The notes under the pieces: generated by a model
The model's database searches: none
What the model was told of the DNA's origin: nothing
The model's input: the letters and a program-made list of their open reading frames with translations, nothing else
Program-made: the position numbers and the translations under genes
Origin: Reichenbachiella sp.
GTDB lineage: Bacteria > Bacteroidota > Bacteroidia > Cytophagales > Cyclobacteriaceae
Assembly (NCBI RefSeq): GCF_033344935.1
Contig: NZ_JAWPMM010000001.1
Coordinates: forward strand, 124,001 to 188,000
Length of the DNA stretch: 64,000 nt
Direction of reading: 5' to 3'
Shown here: one piece after another, positions 54,857-61,972 of the stretch
Numbering within the stretch: position 1 is the first letter of the stretch
Layout: each line of letters begins with the position of its first letter

Positions 54857-56659
54857 TTATTTTCCGATTTTCCAGGCATCATCAGGCGTTCCGACAAAAC
54901 AATTTGGAGTAACTGGGAAGTCGGCTGTGATTACATAGTAGTAGGTGCCATTCGGATACTCCGGCGTAATACCTGTTCTACCATTACACTCATCCAAATC
55001 ACCTAGACCGTCCACAAATTCAAAATCTTGAATGTAAGTGCCATCATGAGTACCATCAGGGTAATCTTCTCCGGCTACTCCAGTGCCTGTTCTAGACCCA
55101 GACTTCAATTGATAACTAGATTTCAATTCTTTGATCGCAGAAGATGGATCATTTTCATCAGTATAGCCATATTTATAATAAATTGGGAATCCGTCTGCTG
55201 CAAAACCATAAATCAAGGAATGCCTGGATCCGTCTTCTACATCTGCCAGCGCCACTATGTCTCCGTGATAATGATAGTTTCCAGCTGAAGTAACGTGGGC
55301 ACCATAAGCATCCAAATCCGTTTGGTTTTCCTTATATACTGCAGCCTGCCATTCCCAGTTTTCTTCTCCCGTATCCGGATGTTCCCAAGGTTTCAATCCC
55401 ATAGGGTGAAATTCTACTCCATTGACTGCTGAGCCAAACTTCCAGAAATTATCATTAGATGGCGTGGGTCCGCCCGTTTCATTATACACATAGGTTACAC
55501 TAGCCGCCTTTTCAGGCGTCAAATCAAAGTTTCGGATGATCTCAATGGCTGTGGGAGTACCATTCGGGAAGTTTTCGACCGCATGACTTGGATATTGATT
55601 AGCAGAAATCGTTCTTATATCACCGCTGATTGAAAAACACACTTCGCTGACGGAGGTACTGCTATAAGTACATGAGGTTGTAGATCCTTCTTCAGCATCA
55701 TACTGATGGTCGTAAACGTGAGAGCCAGTATAGGGTACCAATTTGAAATAATAGGATTTATCCGTCTCAAGTAATGTCACACCCAACGCTGATATAGCTG
55801 TTCCATTATAAACCAATTGCTGACCTACTCCATTGTACGATGTACTACCATCCAGATCTTCCCCGTTGGTCAAATTGGTAAAGTTATCTTCAGTATTCAT
55901 CAAAATGACGTATCCGTCAGCCCCTTCTATGGCTGTCCACGAACTAATAGTCAAACTATTTCCATCTTGATTGGAGAAAGTGAAAACATCAGTACTTGTA
56001 TTAGACGCTGAGACTGTCACCGTAAAAGAATCAGAAGCTTTCTGACCACTTGGGTCTATAGCTGATACGTTTATATTAGTAGTTCCCGCAGCTACTTCTG
56101 TAATTGTAAGCGTTGTGCCTGATACGCTAACCGTAACGACCGACTGATCGCTACTCGAGGCAACGTAGGTTAGAGCATCACCGTCTGCATCACTAAAAAC
56201 ATTTGCAAGTTCTACAGTCGCGGCACTGAAACCCACCGACAAATTTTGATCTGAAATTTCATTAGCTACAACCGGTGTACTATTTGCTCCAATGGTCAAA
56301 GTAAAGCTGTCTGAAACACTGGCGCCATTCGAATCTGTGGCTGTCACGGTAATAGTAGCACTTCCATCCGCTTGTTCAATGAGGGTCAACTTCTGAGTAG
56401 AAATTTCCACCAGTACTACCGTCTCATCACCACTCGATGCGGTAAGAACAATGGCATCTCCATCTTCGTCACTAAAAACATCTGATAATGAAATTTCATA
56501 GATCTCAAAACCCGAAGCCAATGAAAGGTCATCAATGGCAGATGCAACGATTGGATTACTGTTCGAATCACCCAACTCGTCTTCTGTACAGGCCCACATA
56601 AAGGTAAGTAGCAGCAACGCCGTAAGTATTGTTTTTAATTGCATGTTAAACTTTCTCAT
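54857..56659 (-). CDS. YHYH-domain lipoprotein with cadherin-like repeats
   Basis: 600 residues. An N-terminal lipoprotein signal (MQLKTILTALLLLTFMWAC; Met6 at 56644 is an alternative start) is followed by two cadherin-like or Ig-like repeats at about 30-125 and 130-215: each has an FSDEDGDAI or FSDADGDAL motif and ends in DSFTLTI or DSFTVTV. A domain of unknown type follows. The last 200 residues are a YHYH-type domain: GNYHYHGDIVAL with GFAADGFPIYYKYGY and GTHDGTYIQDFEF. YHYH-domain proteins are secreted, and metal binding is suspected. It is translationally coupled with the next upstream gene (four-base overlap). Confidence 0.85.
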   Translation of the reverse strand: MRKFNMQLKTILTALLLLTFMWACTEDELGDSNSNPIVASAIDDLSLASGFEIYEISLSDVFSDEDGDAIVLTASSGDETVVLVEISTQKLTLIEQADGSATITVTATDSNGASVSDSFTLTIGANSTPVVANEISDQNLSVGFSAATVELANVFSDADGDALTYVASSSDQSVVTVSVSGTTLTITEVAAGTTNINVSAIDPSGQKASDSFTVTVSASNTSTDVFTFSNQDGNSLTISSWTAIEGADGYVILMNTEDNFTNLTNGEDLDGSTSYNGVGQQLVYNGTAISALGVTLLETDKSYYFKLVPYTGSHVYDHQYDAEEGSTTSCTYSSTSVSEVCFSISGDIRTISANQYPSHAVENFPNGTPTAIEIIRNFDLTPEKAASVTYVYNETGGPTPSNDNFWKFGSAVNGVEFHPMGLKPWEHPDTGEENWEWQAAVYKENQTDLDAYGAHVTSAGNYHYHGDIVALADVEDGSRHSLIYGFAADGFPIYYKYGYTDENDPSSAIKELKSSYQLKSGSRTGTGVAGEDYPDGTHDGTYIQDFEFVDGLGDLDECNGRTGITPEYPNGTYYYVITADFPVTPNCFVGTPDDAWKIGK

Positions 56660-57138
56660 AACTCATATTTTATTATTGTTGAAATCCTATCCTTGTTTAG
56701 CCGAAAGGATCTCTTCTTTTCGTGAAAACTAGCTTTAATAATGTTCGTTTGGCTTTCTATAGTTTCTAATAGAATGGTGTTCTCAACTTTTATTTCAGAG
56801 ATAATCTGATGCGGTATATCCAATTGAGCCTGAATGACTATGACATCTTCCAAAAAGGAGAACTCTCTATATTCAATTGATGCCTTGGTGCCATTGATTG
56901 CCAAGTTCATATTTTCATTCATGTATTGAGATAAAGCACAATTCCAATCCTCTTTGGTACGACCGACCTGCGTGCCTACAGCTTTGATCAAATTGGCTCT
57001 ATCCAATCTAATTTCCATGAAATAGGTCTGATCCTTTTCGAACAAATCGAACAGCCCAAAATTCAACTCATGAGCCATAGCGCTCCTTTGTAGGATAAGT
57101 AAGCCGAGCAGAAGGAATATTGATTTTTTCAATTTCAT
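56656..57138 (-). CDS. Secreted protein upstream of YHYH lipoprotein gene
   Basis: 160 residues. The signal peptide is MKLKKSIFLLLGLLILQRSAMA. The mature protein begins AHELNFGLFDLFEKDQTYFMEIRLDRANL, which resembles the first strands of small all-beta periplasmic proteins found next to HupE/UreJ or YHYH-type genes; but no family is certain. The gene overlaps the YHYH lipoprotein gene by four bases (stop at 56656, ATG 56659), so the pair is co-transcribed. Function unknown. Confidence 0.65.
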   Translation of the reverse strand: MKLKKSIFLLLGLLILQRSAMAHELNFGLFDLFEKDQTYFMEIRLDRANLIKAVGTQVGRTKEDWNCALSQYMNENMNLAINGTKASIEYREFSFLEDVIVIQAQLDIPHQIISEIKVENTILLETIESQTNIIKASFHEKKRSFRLNKDRISTIIKYEL

Positions 57139-57225
57139 AAGAGAAACTAATGCTTTAACAGGGATAGGACGAGGAGATAAGGTTAAACCCTACTTTAAGT
57201 ACTTCACTGATTTTCGGGGTGCAGT

Positions 57226-57241
57226 CATAAATGGATTTATG
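57226..57241. promoter_or_regulatory. Perfect palindrome upstream of the sulfite-reduction unit
   Basis: CATAAAT-GG-ATTTATG is a perfect 7-2-7 inverted repeat about 80 bases upstream of the -33 element of the sulfite reductase leader. The 464-base gap from 57139 to 57602 holds this site, the promoter, the leader peptide and attenuator. No other gene is seen there. The palindrome could be a repressor or activator site for the sulfur genes, but also an AT-rich accident. Confidence 0.3.
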
Positions 57242-57322
57242 CTTTCCGCAATAATTCTCACGTTCTGTTGTGATTTTGTTAAAATATTAACCCGCATGTT
57301 ATCTTTTTGCCAAAAACAGGCG

Positions 57323-57349
57323 TTGAAACAAATTTCCCTTCTATCTTTG
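57323..57349 (+). promoter_or_regulatory. Promoter of the sulfite reductase leader
   Basis: TTG at 57323-57325 and TATCTTTG at 57342-57349, 16 bases apart, match the Bacteroidota promoter (TTG/TTTG and TAnnTTTG). Transcription should begin around 57356, leaving about 45 bases before the leader peptide start at 57401 and about 250 bases before the reductase ATG. The length of this leader is what an attenuator requires. Confidence 0.55.
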
Positions 57350-57400
57350 AACCCTGAATTATTAAACTCCGTTGAAGGAATCACATCCTGAAAGGACGAA

Positions 57401-57520
57401 ATGAAGAAAACAACATTAAATAATATCTCAATAATGAACATCTGTTGGATGTGTTGTTGCTGTATGCTTTCATATAGCGGGAGATATACATTTAATGAAT
57501 TATTGAAGACGAGAAGTTAA
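57401..57520 (+). CDS. Cys-rich leader peptide (attenuation uORF) of the sulfite reductase operon
   Basis: A 39-residue frame from ATG at 57401 to TAA at 57518-57520, with AAGGA five bases upstream as a possible Shine-Dalgarno. Its middle reads NICWMCCCCML: Cys codons at 57443, 57452, 57455, 57458 and 57461, with Trp and two Met codons between and after them. Five Cys and two Met among eight codons, directly ahead of the sulfur-assimilation gene, is the sign of a leader peptide that senses cysteine supply through ribosome stalling. A second ATG at 57434 would give a 28-residue version with the same motif. The rest of the peptide shows no motif. It is too short for normal gene calling. Poly-Cys uORFs with this task are known in actinobacteria; I infer the same role here by analogy. 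Confidence 0.72.
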   Translation: MKKTTLNNISIMNICWMCCCCMLSYSGRYTFNELLKTRS

Positions 57521-57578
57521 TCAACATAACAATAAGACATTAAAAAGCCTCTCCCGAGAAATCAGGAGAGGCTTTTTT
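57423..57578 (+). promoter_or_regulatory. Transcription attenuator with alternating RNA helices
   Basis: Four segments form mutually exclusive pairs. Segment 1, ATATCTC (57423-57429), pairs with segment 2, GAGATAT (57481-57487), and encloses all Cys codons. Segment 2, in the register CGGGAGA (57478-57484), pairs with TCTCCCG (57550-57556) to make an antiterminator. Segment 3 (57542-57554) and segment 4 (57565-57577) make the terminator. Expected behaviour: with charged tRNA-Cys the ribosome passes, 1:2 reforms and the terminator stops transcription; with a shortage the ribosome stalls on the Cys run, segment 2 stays free and holds segment 3, and the reductase gene is read. Stability was judged by eye only. 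Confidence 0.6.
57542..57578 (+). terminator. Intrinsic terminator inside the sulfite reductase leader
   Basis: AAAAAGCCTCTCC (57542-57554) pairs with GGAGAGGCTTTTT (57565-57577) in a perfect 13-bp stem with a ten-base loop, ending in a run of T to 57578. It is 22 bases after the leader-peptide stop and 24 bases before the reductase ATG at 57603, so it can only act on transcripts heading into that gene. It is the off-state structure of the attenuator. Confidence 0.9.
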
Positions 57579-57602
57579 ATTGGACTAAAATCAGAATATA
57601 CC

Positions 57603-59726
57603 ATGCAAAGTTTTAGATCAGAACTTGAAAATCTAGACAACCCAGTCGTCCAAAAAGACATCATTGCCCTGGCTGACAAAATTCAAATTTTCCGCGAAGG
57701 AAAAATTGACCCGGACAAATTCCGAAGCCTCCGTTTGGCCCGTGGAGTGTACGGTCAGCGCCAGCCTGGTAATCAGATGGTGAGGATCAAAATACCATTC
57801 GGAAAAATGAGTGTGAAGCAACTGAAAAGAATTGCGGACATTTCCAATGAATTTGGCGGGGGCAATCTACATGCGACTACAAGACAAGATATTCAGATTC
57901 ACTATGTGAGCCTAGACCGTACGCCTGAGCTCTGGGCAAAGTTGGAGCAGGACGATATCACTTTGCGTGAAGCATGTGGAAACACATTAAGAAATGTAAC
58001 CGCTTCACCTGTAGCTGGCATCGACAAGGACGAGCCGTTTGATGTCTCGCCTTATGCACATGCTCTTTTCAAATACTTTTTGAGAAACCCTGTTTGTCAG
58101 GAAATGGGACGAAAGTTCAAAATCTCATTTTCATCAAGTGAAAAAGATACGGGTATCTCTTTCATTCACGACATTGGATTTATTCCAAAAGTGAAAAACG
58201 AAGGGGGTAAAGATATTAGAGGATTCAAAGTAATGATTGGTGGTGGTTTAGGCGCACAGCCCGTGCCTGCTCAAAAAGCTTACGACTTCTTGCCTGAAGA
58301 TCAAATGATCCCATTCGCAGAAGCCTTACTTAGAGTATTCGATCGCTATGGTGAAAGAAAAAGAAGAATGAAAGCTCGTTTCAAATTCTTGATTACTGAA
58401 ATCGGAATTGACGAGGTAATGCGATTGGTAGAGGAAGAAAGAAAAGCTTTGAGTACACAATCGTACGTAGTGAAGAATCTTTTGGGGCAACCCAAACTTC
58501 CAGAGAAGTTGGTCTTTTCGGACAAATCCATCAACGATCAGGAAAAATACGAAGCCTGGAGAGCTACCAACGTTTGGGAGCAAAAGCAGGAAGGATTCTT
58601 TGCGGTTTCCATCAAATTGCCAAACGGCGATATGAACTGGAAAAAAGCGCATGCCTTTGGTGATGTGGTTTTGAAGTATGCCGCGGATGACATTCGTGTA
58701 ACTGTAAACCAAGGCTACATCCTACGATTTGTAAAAGAAGAAAGCCTGAAGTCGCTTTATGCGGAATTGGAAGCTTTGAACATGGCTGATCCTGGGTTCA
58801 ACAGTACCGCAGATATCATCGCTTGTGCTGGTACTGATACTTGTAACTTGGGTATTTCAAATAGTACTAGAGTTGCACTTGAATTAGAAAATGTAATCGA
58901 AAAGGAATATCCAGAGTTGATCAAGAACAATGACCTCCACATCAAAATCAGTGGATGTCCTAACTCTTGTGGTCAACATGCCATCGCTTCGATTGGATTT
59001 CATGGCTCTTCATTAAGAAACAAGGTGAATAAGAAAACCATCCCTGCTGTACAAGTTTTGCTTGGTGGTGGATTAGGTAGCAATGGCGACGGTTTCATCG
59101 CAGAGAAAGTAATCAAGGTACCTAGCAAGCGTACACCGGATGTACTTCGTGTGTTGTTCAACGACTACGAGGAAAATGGCAACGAAGGCGAGTACTATTA
59201 CGACTACTTCAGAAGACAAGGCAAAGATTACTTCTATCAATTGTTGAAGTTCTTGGCTGACCTAGAAACGCTCAAGCCTACCGATTATATCGATTGGGGT
59301 AAAGAAGAGCAATTTGAAGTAGAGACAGAAGTAGGAGAATGTGCGGGTGTAATTATTGACTTGTTCTCTACTCTGATGCACGATGCGGAAGAAAAATTTG
59401 TGTGGGCTCAAGAAGCCTTCGAAGGTGGAAGCATCGCTGATTCTATTTACCATACGTACAATGTATTTATCAATGCAGCCAAAGCGTTGTTGATCGACAA
59501 AGGCATCACGGTAAATAATCAGGTGAGTGTTATGAATTCGTTTGAAGAAGAATTTGGGCAGGACTTTAAGAGCCTTACAGGTGGTACTTTCAAAGATTTC
59601 GTTTTGAAAATCAATCAAAACGAACCTACGGAAGCATTCGCTACGGCTTATAGAGAAGACGCTGCTAAATTCTTAGAAAGAGTAAAAGAAGTTCAAAAAG
59701 ATCTGTTGGTGGAAGAGCCAGCTTGA
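57603..59726 (+). CDS. Siroheme-dependent sulfite/nitrite reductase with C-terminal HEPN-like extension
   Basis: 707 residues. Assimilatory reduction of sulfite to sulfide (or nitrite to ammonia) using siroheme and a [4Fe-4S] cluster. The cluster ligands are Cys408 and Cys414 (CAGTDTC), and Cys452 and Cys456 (ISGCPNSC), in the usual C-x5-C, x37, C-x3-C order. Two ferredoxin-like half domains are at residues 45-110 and 320-385, with the Arg-rich QDIQIH and KSYNQGY-like sites. Residues 570-707 are an added helical domain (ECAGVIIDLFSTLMHDAEEKF) similar to HEPN-type extensions. The adjacent siroheme genes and the Cys-leader favour sulfite as the substrate. The symbol is left empty because CysI and NirA-like enzymes cannot be told apart by motif only. 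Confidence 0.9.
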   Translation: MQSFRSELENLDNPVVQKDIIALADKIQIFREGKIDPDKFRSLRLARGVYGQRQPGNQMVRIKIPFGKMSVKQLKRIADISNEFGGGNLHATTRQDIQIHYVSLDRTPELWAKLEQDDITLREACGNTLRNVTASPVAGIDKDEPFDVSPYAHALFKYFLRNPVCQEMGRKFKISFSSSEKDTGISFIHDIGFIPKVKNEGGKDIRGFKVMIGGGLGAQPVPAQKAYDFLPEDQMIPFAEALLRVFDRYGERKRRMKARFKFLITEIGIDEVMRLVEEERKALSTQSYVVKNLLGQPKLPEKLVFSDKSINDQEKYEAWRATNVWEQKQEGFFAVSIKLPNGDMNWKKAHAFGDVVLKYAADDIRVTVNQGYILRFVKEESLKSLYAELEALNMADPGFNSTADIIACAGTDTCNLGISNSTRVALELENVIEKEYPELIKNNDLHIKISGCPNSCGQHAIASIGFHGSSLRNKVNKKTIPAVQVLLGGGLGSNGDGFIAEKVIKVPSKRTPDVLRVLFNDYEENGNEGEYYYDYFRRQGKDYFYQLLKFLADLETLKPTDYIDWGKEEQFEVETEVGECAGVIIDLFSTLMHDAEEKFVWAQEAFEGGSIADSIYHTYNVFINAAKALLIDKGITVNNQVSVMNSFEEEFGQDFKSLTGGTFKDFVLKINQNEPTEAFATAYREDAAKFLERVKEVQKDLLVEEPA

Positions 59727-59753
59727 TAAGAAATAAGAACAAAAAACTAAAGT

Positions 59754-59848
59754 CGTCATTGCGATGAACGAGGCACGAGCGAAGAAGCAATCTTGATACA
59801 GCGACGCAAAATTGAGATCACTTCAGTCGTATCTCCTTCGTGATGACG
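59754..59848. repeat. Palindromic REP-like intergenic element
   Basis: A 95-base element between the reductase and the uroporphyrinogen methyltransferase gene. The left end begins CGTCATTGCGA and the right end TCGTGATGACG is nearly its reverse complement. Inside are GAAGCAATCT and, on the other arm, GAGATCACTTC, so the full unit can fold into a long imperfect hairpin. It is of a type often seen scattered in Bacteroidota genomes. It lies inside the supposed operon and may affect mRNA stability or termination. Compare the element at 35601-35745, which shares the CGTCATT and AATCT frame. Confidence 0.6.
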
Positions 59849-59885
59849 GAAAGTTTTTTGAGTAGAAATACTAAAACAATTAAAA

Positions 59886-60656
59886 ATGAAAAATCTAAAA
59901 GCTCCTAAATTAACCTTGGTGGGTGCAGGTCCGGGCGATCCGGATTTGATCACCCTCAAAGGCATCAAAGCTTTGAAAGCAGCCGACGTAGTATTGTACG
60001 ACGCCTTGGCCAACGAAGAGCTTTTAGATTTTTGTTCAGCAGATACCAAAAAGGTATTTGTAGGTAAGCGAGCTGGTCTGCACCACTACCAACAGCATGT
60101 CATCAATCAGATGATTGTAGATCATGCCATAAAATATGGTCACGTAGTGAGACTGAAAGGTGGTGATCCTTATGTGTTTGGTAGAGGACACGAGGAGTTA
60201 GAATACGCTGAGAAGCATGGATTAGTAGTCGATTTGGTACCGGGCGTGACCAGCGCTATTTCCGTACCTGCATTGAATCAAATTCCATTAACCAGAAGAG
60301 GTATCAACGAAAGCTTTTGGGTAATGACGGGTACCACGAGAAGTGGTCAGTTATCCTCAGACATTGAGCATGCAGCTAAATCAAGCGCCACCAGCGTCAT
60401 CCTGATGGGCGTAAAAAAACTGCCAGAGATTCTAGCTATTTATTCGGCTAGCGGCAAGAGTGAAACACCAGCAGCTATCATACAAAATGGCTCTAGACCT
60501 GATGAGAAAATTGTGATTGGAAATGTCAGCAACCTACAAGAGTTGGCATTAAAAAATAATATCGGCTCTCCGGCTATTATAGTCATCGGAGAAACTGTAG
60601 CTTTAGGTAAAGAAAAACTAAACAGCACCCTGGATAAAATAGTTTTATCCAAATAA
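59886..60656 (+). CDS. cobA: Uroporphyrinogen-III C-methyltransferase
   Basis: 256 residues. It adds two methyl groups from SAM to uroporphyrinogen III, giving precorrin-2 for siroheme. Family motifs are LVGAGPGDPDLITLKGIKAL, VVLYDALANEELL, VGKRAGLHHYQQ, VRLKGGDPYVFGRGHEEL and VPGVTSAISVPAL. The length corresponds to the C-terminal half of CysG or a free-standing CobA/SUMT. The precorrin-2 dehydrogenase gene follows, 12 bases downstream. Together they provide siroheme for the upstream reductase. Confidence 0.95.
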   Translation: MKNLKAPKLTLVGAGPGDPDLITLKGIKALKAADVVLYDALANEELLDFCSADTKKVFVGKRAGLHHYQQHVINQMIVDHAIKYGHVVRLKGGDPYVFGRGHEELEYAEKHGLVVDLVPGVTSAISVPALNQIPLTRRGINESFWVMTGTTRSGQLSSDIEHAAKSSATSVILMGVKKLPEILAIYSASGKSETPAAIIQNGSRPDEKIVIGNVSNLQELALKNNIGSPAIIVIGETVALGKEKLNSTLDKIVLSK

Positions 60657-60668
60657 ACACCCAAAACC

Positions 60669-61259
60669 ATGAAATCGCTCAAAAACGGTAATAATCTATT
60701 CCCAGTTTTCTTCAAACTGGAGCAATTGCAGCTACTTATTGTTGGCGGTGGTCACGTGGGATTAGAAAAACTCACTGCTGTACTGACCAACAGTCCCGCA
60801 ACCAACATCAAATTGGTAGCCAAAGAAATCAGTGAAGAGGTTCGTGAATTTGTAAAAGATCACCCCAATGTAAAACTGATCGAAAGAGAGTTCAGACCTT
60901 ATGATCTCGAAGAGATCGAATTGGTGATTGTAGGGATCGACGACACGCGAACCAGCGAATTGATCAGAGACATGGCCAAAGTACGTGGCCTCTTAGTGAA
61001 CGTAGCAGACAAACCGGAGCTATGTGACTTCTACTTAGGATCTGTGGTGAAAAAAGGAGACTTGAAAATCGCCATCTCTACGAATGGCAAATCACCTACT
61101 GTAGCCAAGCGTATCAAAGAATATTTAAACGAATCCATCCCGGAATCGATCGACGAAGTGCTCCAAAACATGAGCAAAATCCGCGAAAAACTTCACGGCA
61201 ACTTCGACTTCAAAGTACGCACGCTGAATAGCATTACCAAGGATTGGTTGAAGAAGTAG
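60669..61259 (+). CDS. Precorrin-2 dehydrogenase / sirohydrochlorin ferrochelatase
   Basis: 196 residues similar to the N-terminal part of CysG (Met8p-like). The NAD-binding motif is LLIVGGGHVGLEKLTAVL; VIVGIDDTRTSELIRDMAK and VNVADKPELCDFYLGSVVKKGDL are the conserved core, and AISTNGKSPTVAKRIKEYL the last one. It oxidises precorrin-2 to sirohydrochlorin and probably inserts Fe to give siroheme. The last 17 codons are repeated, in altered form, at 61853-61902 on the far side of the toxin-antitoxin pair. End of the sulfite/siroheme set. Confidence 0.92.
   Translation: MKSLKNGNNLFPVFFKLEQLQLLIVGGGHVGLEKLTAVLTNSPATNIKLVAKEISEEVREFVKDHPNVKLIEREFRPYDLEEIELVIVGIDDTRTSELIRDMAKVRGLLVNVADKPELCDFYLGSVVKKGDLKIAISTNGKSPTVAKRIKEYLNESIPESIDEVLQNMSKIREKLHGNFDFKVRTLNSITKDWLKK
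61207..61256 (+). repeat. Direct repeat copy 1: 3' end of the siroheme gene
   Basis: The last 50 bases before the stop of the precorrin-2 dehydrogenase gene match 61853-61902 with six differences (about 88 per cent). Both copies read FKVR-x-LNS-x-x-KDWLKK in frame. They bracket the toxin-antitoxin pair. Confidence 0.7.
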
Positions 61260-61284
61260 AATAGATAGATTTCAGACTTAATGC

Positions 61285-61581
61285 TTAGCCTAGTTTGAGT
61301 TCATCAGGGTCTTGACGGCTGTCCCAGATGGTTAGGATTTCGATCGCTTTATCAGTGATTTCATAAAACAGTAAATAGTCCCTAACGATTTTGATTCTTA
61401 CGCCTTTTACATCTGAAAGTCTTCCGATTTTAGGAAATTTAGAGAGTTGATTAGCTGCTTGAACAAACAGCGCATTGAGTTTGCGACTATAGTCTACACT
61501 TGAGTTTCGTTCAATCCAATAATTCAAAATTGTTTTCCGCTTTTGTTGGGCCAGCGGAGACCAAATTATTTGGAGAGCCAT
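61285..61581 (-). CDS. RelE/ParE-type toxin
   Basis: 98 residues with the ParE-like order: WSPLAQQKRKTILNYW at the N-terminus, FVQAANQLSKFPKIGRLS, then VRIKIVRDYLLFYEITDKAIEILTIWDSRQDP. The DYLLFYEI and IWDSRQDP strands fit ParE/RelE toxins, which cut mRNA on the ribosome or poison gyrase. It overlaps the upstream antitoxin gene by 16 bases. The pair is on the minus strand and lies between two copies of a sequence from the end of the siroheme gene. Confidence 0.85.
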   Translation of the reverse strand: MALQIIWSPLAQQKRKTILNYWIERNSSVDYSRKLNALFVQAANQLSKFPKIGRLSDVKGVRIKIVRDYLLFYEITDKAIEILTIWDSRQDPDELKLG

Positions 61582-61793
61582 TCTTCAATTTCGCTATCAG
61601 CAATATCAGAAGGGATACCCTCGTTGTTGGCAATTTGCTTTCTCGCTTGATCAATTTCCTCTTTCTGTTCTTCTGTGGTATGATAAACTACCTCATCTAT
61701 ATCCACCTCAAGCAATCTATTGATCTCATCAATGACATTTTGGTCCTCAATGGATTTGATACGATCAATAAGCTTTGATTTAATTGATGCCAT
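61566..61793 (-). CDS. Antitoxin of the RelE/ParE-type pair
   Basis: 75 residues from the ATG at 61793; the longer frame to 61880 begins in an unlikely region and includes part of the duplicated gene end. It is acidic and helical (MASIKSKLIDRIKSIEDQ, EEIDQARKQI), and ends with DIADSEIEEWLSK, in the manner of antitoxins that bind ParE toxins through the C-terminus. The C-terminal stretch EEIDQARKQIANNEG resembles addiction-module component antitoxins. The gene precedes and overlaps the toxin gene by 16 bases, the usual order for this class. Confidence 0.75.
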   Translation of the reverse strand: MASIKSKLIDRIKSIEDQNVIDEINRLLEVDIDEVVYHTTEEQKEEIDQARKQIANNEGIPSDIADSEIEEWLSK

Positions 61794-61852
61794 ATTCAAA
61801 TATACAGGAAAACTGTTTGAATAAATATTACATAGCTTCACCCCCTTTTTCA

Positions 61853-61902
61853 ACTTCAAAGTCCGTCCGCTGAATAGCAATTCTAAGGATTGGTTGAAGA
61901 AG
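61853..61902 (+). pseudogene. Remnant copy of the siroheme-gene 3' end
   Basis: 50 bases matching 61207-61256, in the same orientation, coding NFKVR-x-LNS and KDWLKK but with no stop after LKK. Five hundred and ninety-six bases separate the two copies; the toxin-antitoxin pair lies between. The most likely reading is a leftover 3' end, either from the original gene or from an imported relative, created when the pair was gained. No other part of the gene is present to the left of this copy. Confidence 0.6.
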
Positions 61903-61972
61903 CGATTATCTGTATGTTTAGCTAAATTACGTCTTATTGCAGTTTACGTTTTGTTGGTGGTAGTTTTACCAT

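Noticed and set aside
57190-57441. An 83-codon minus-strand frame upstream of the sulfite reductase
   Set aside because: It overlaps the promoter and the start of the Cys leader, has no recognisable protein pattern and no promoter or ribosome site on its strand. I treat it as accidental.
57350-57602. A SAM or other metabolite riboswitch in the sulfite reductase leader
   Set aside because: No conserved riboswitch core was recognised, and the Cys-coding frame with alternating helices explains the leader better.
61794-61880. Upstream extension of the antitoxin gene
   Set aside because: The extra 29 codons read through the end of the duplicated siroheme-gene sequence and have no protein-like pattern; the inner ATG at 61793 fits the antitoxin family.
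61903-61972. Continuation of the siroheme-gene remnant as a reading frame
   Set aside because: The frame runs on past LKK for some codons, but without similarity to anything; it is only read-through of the fragment.
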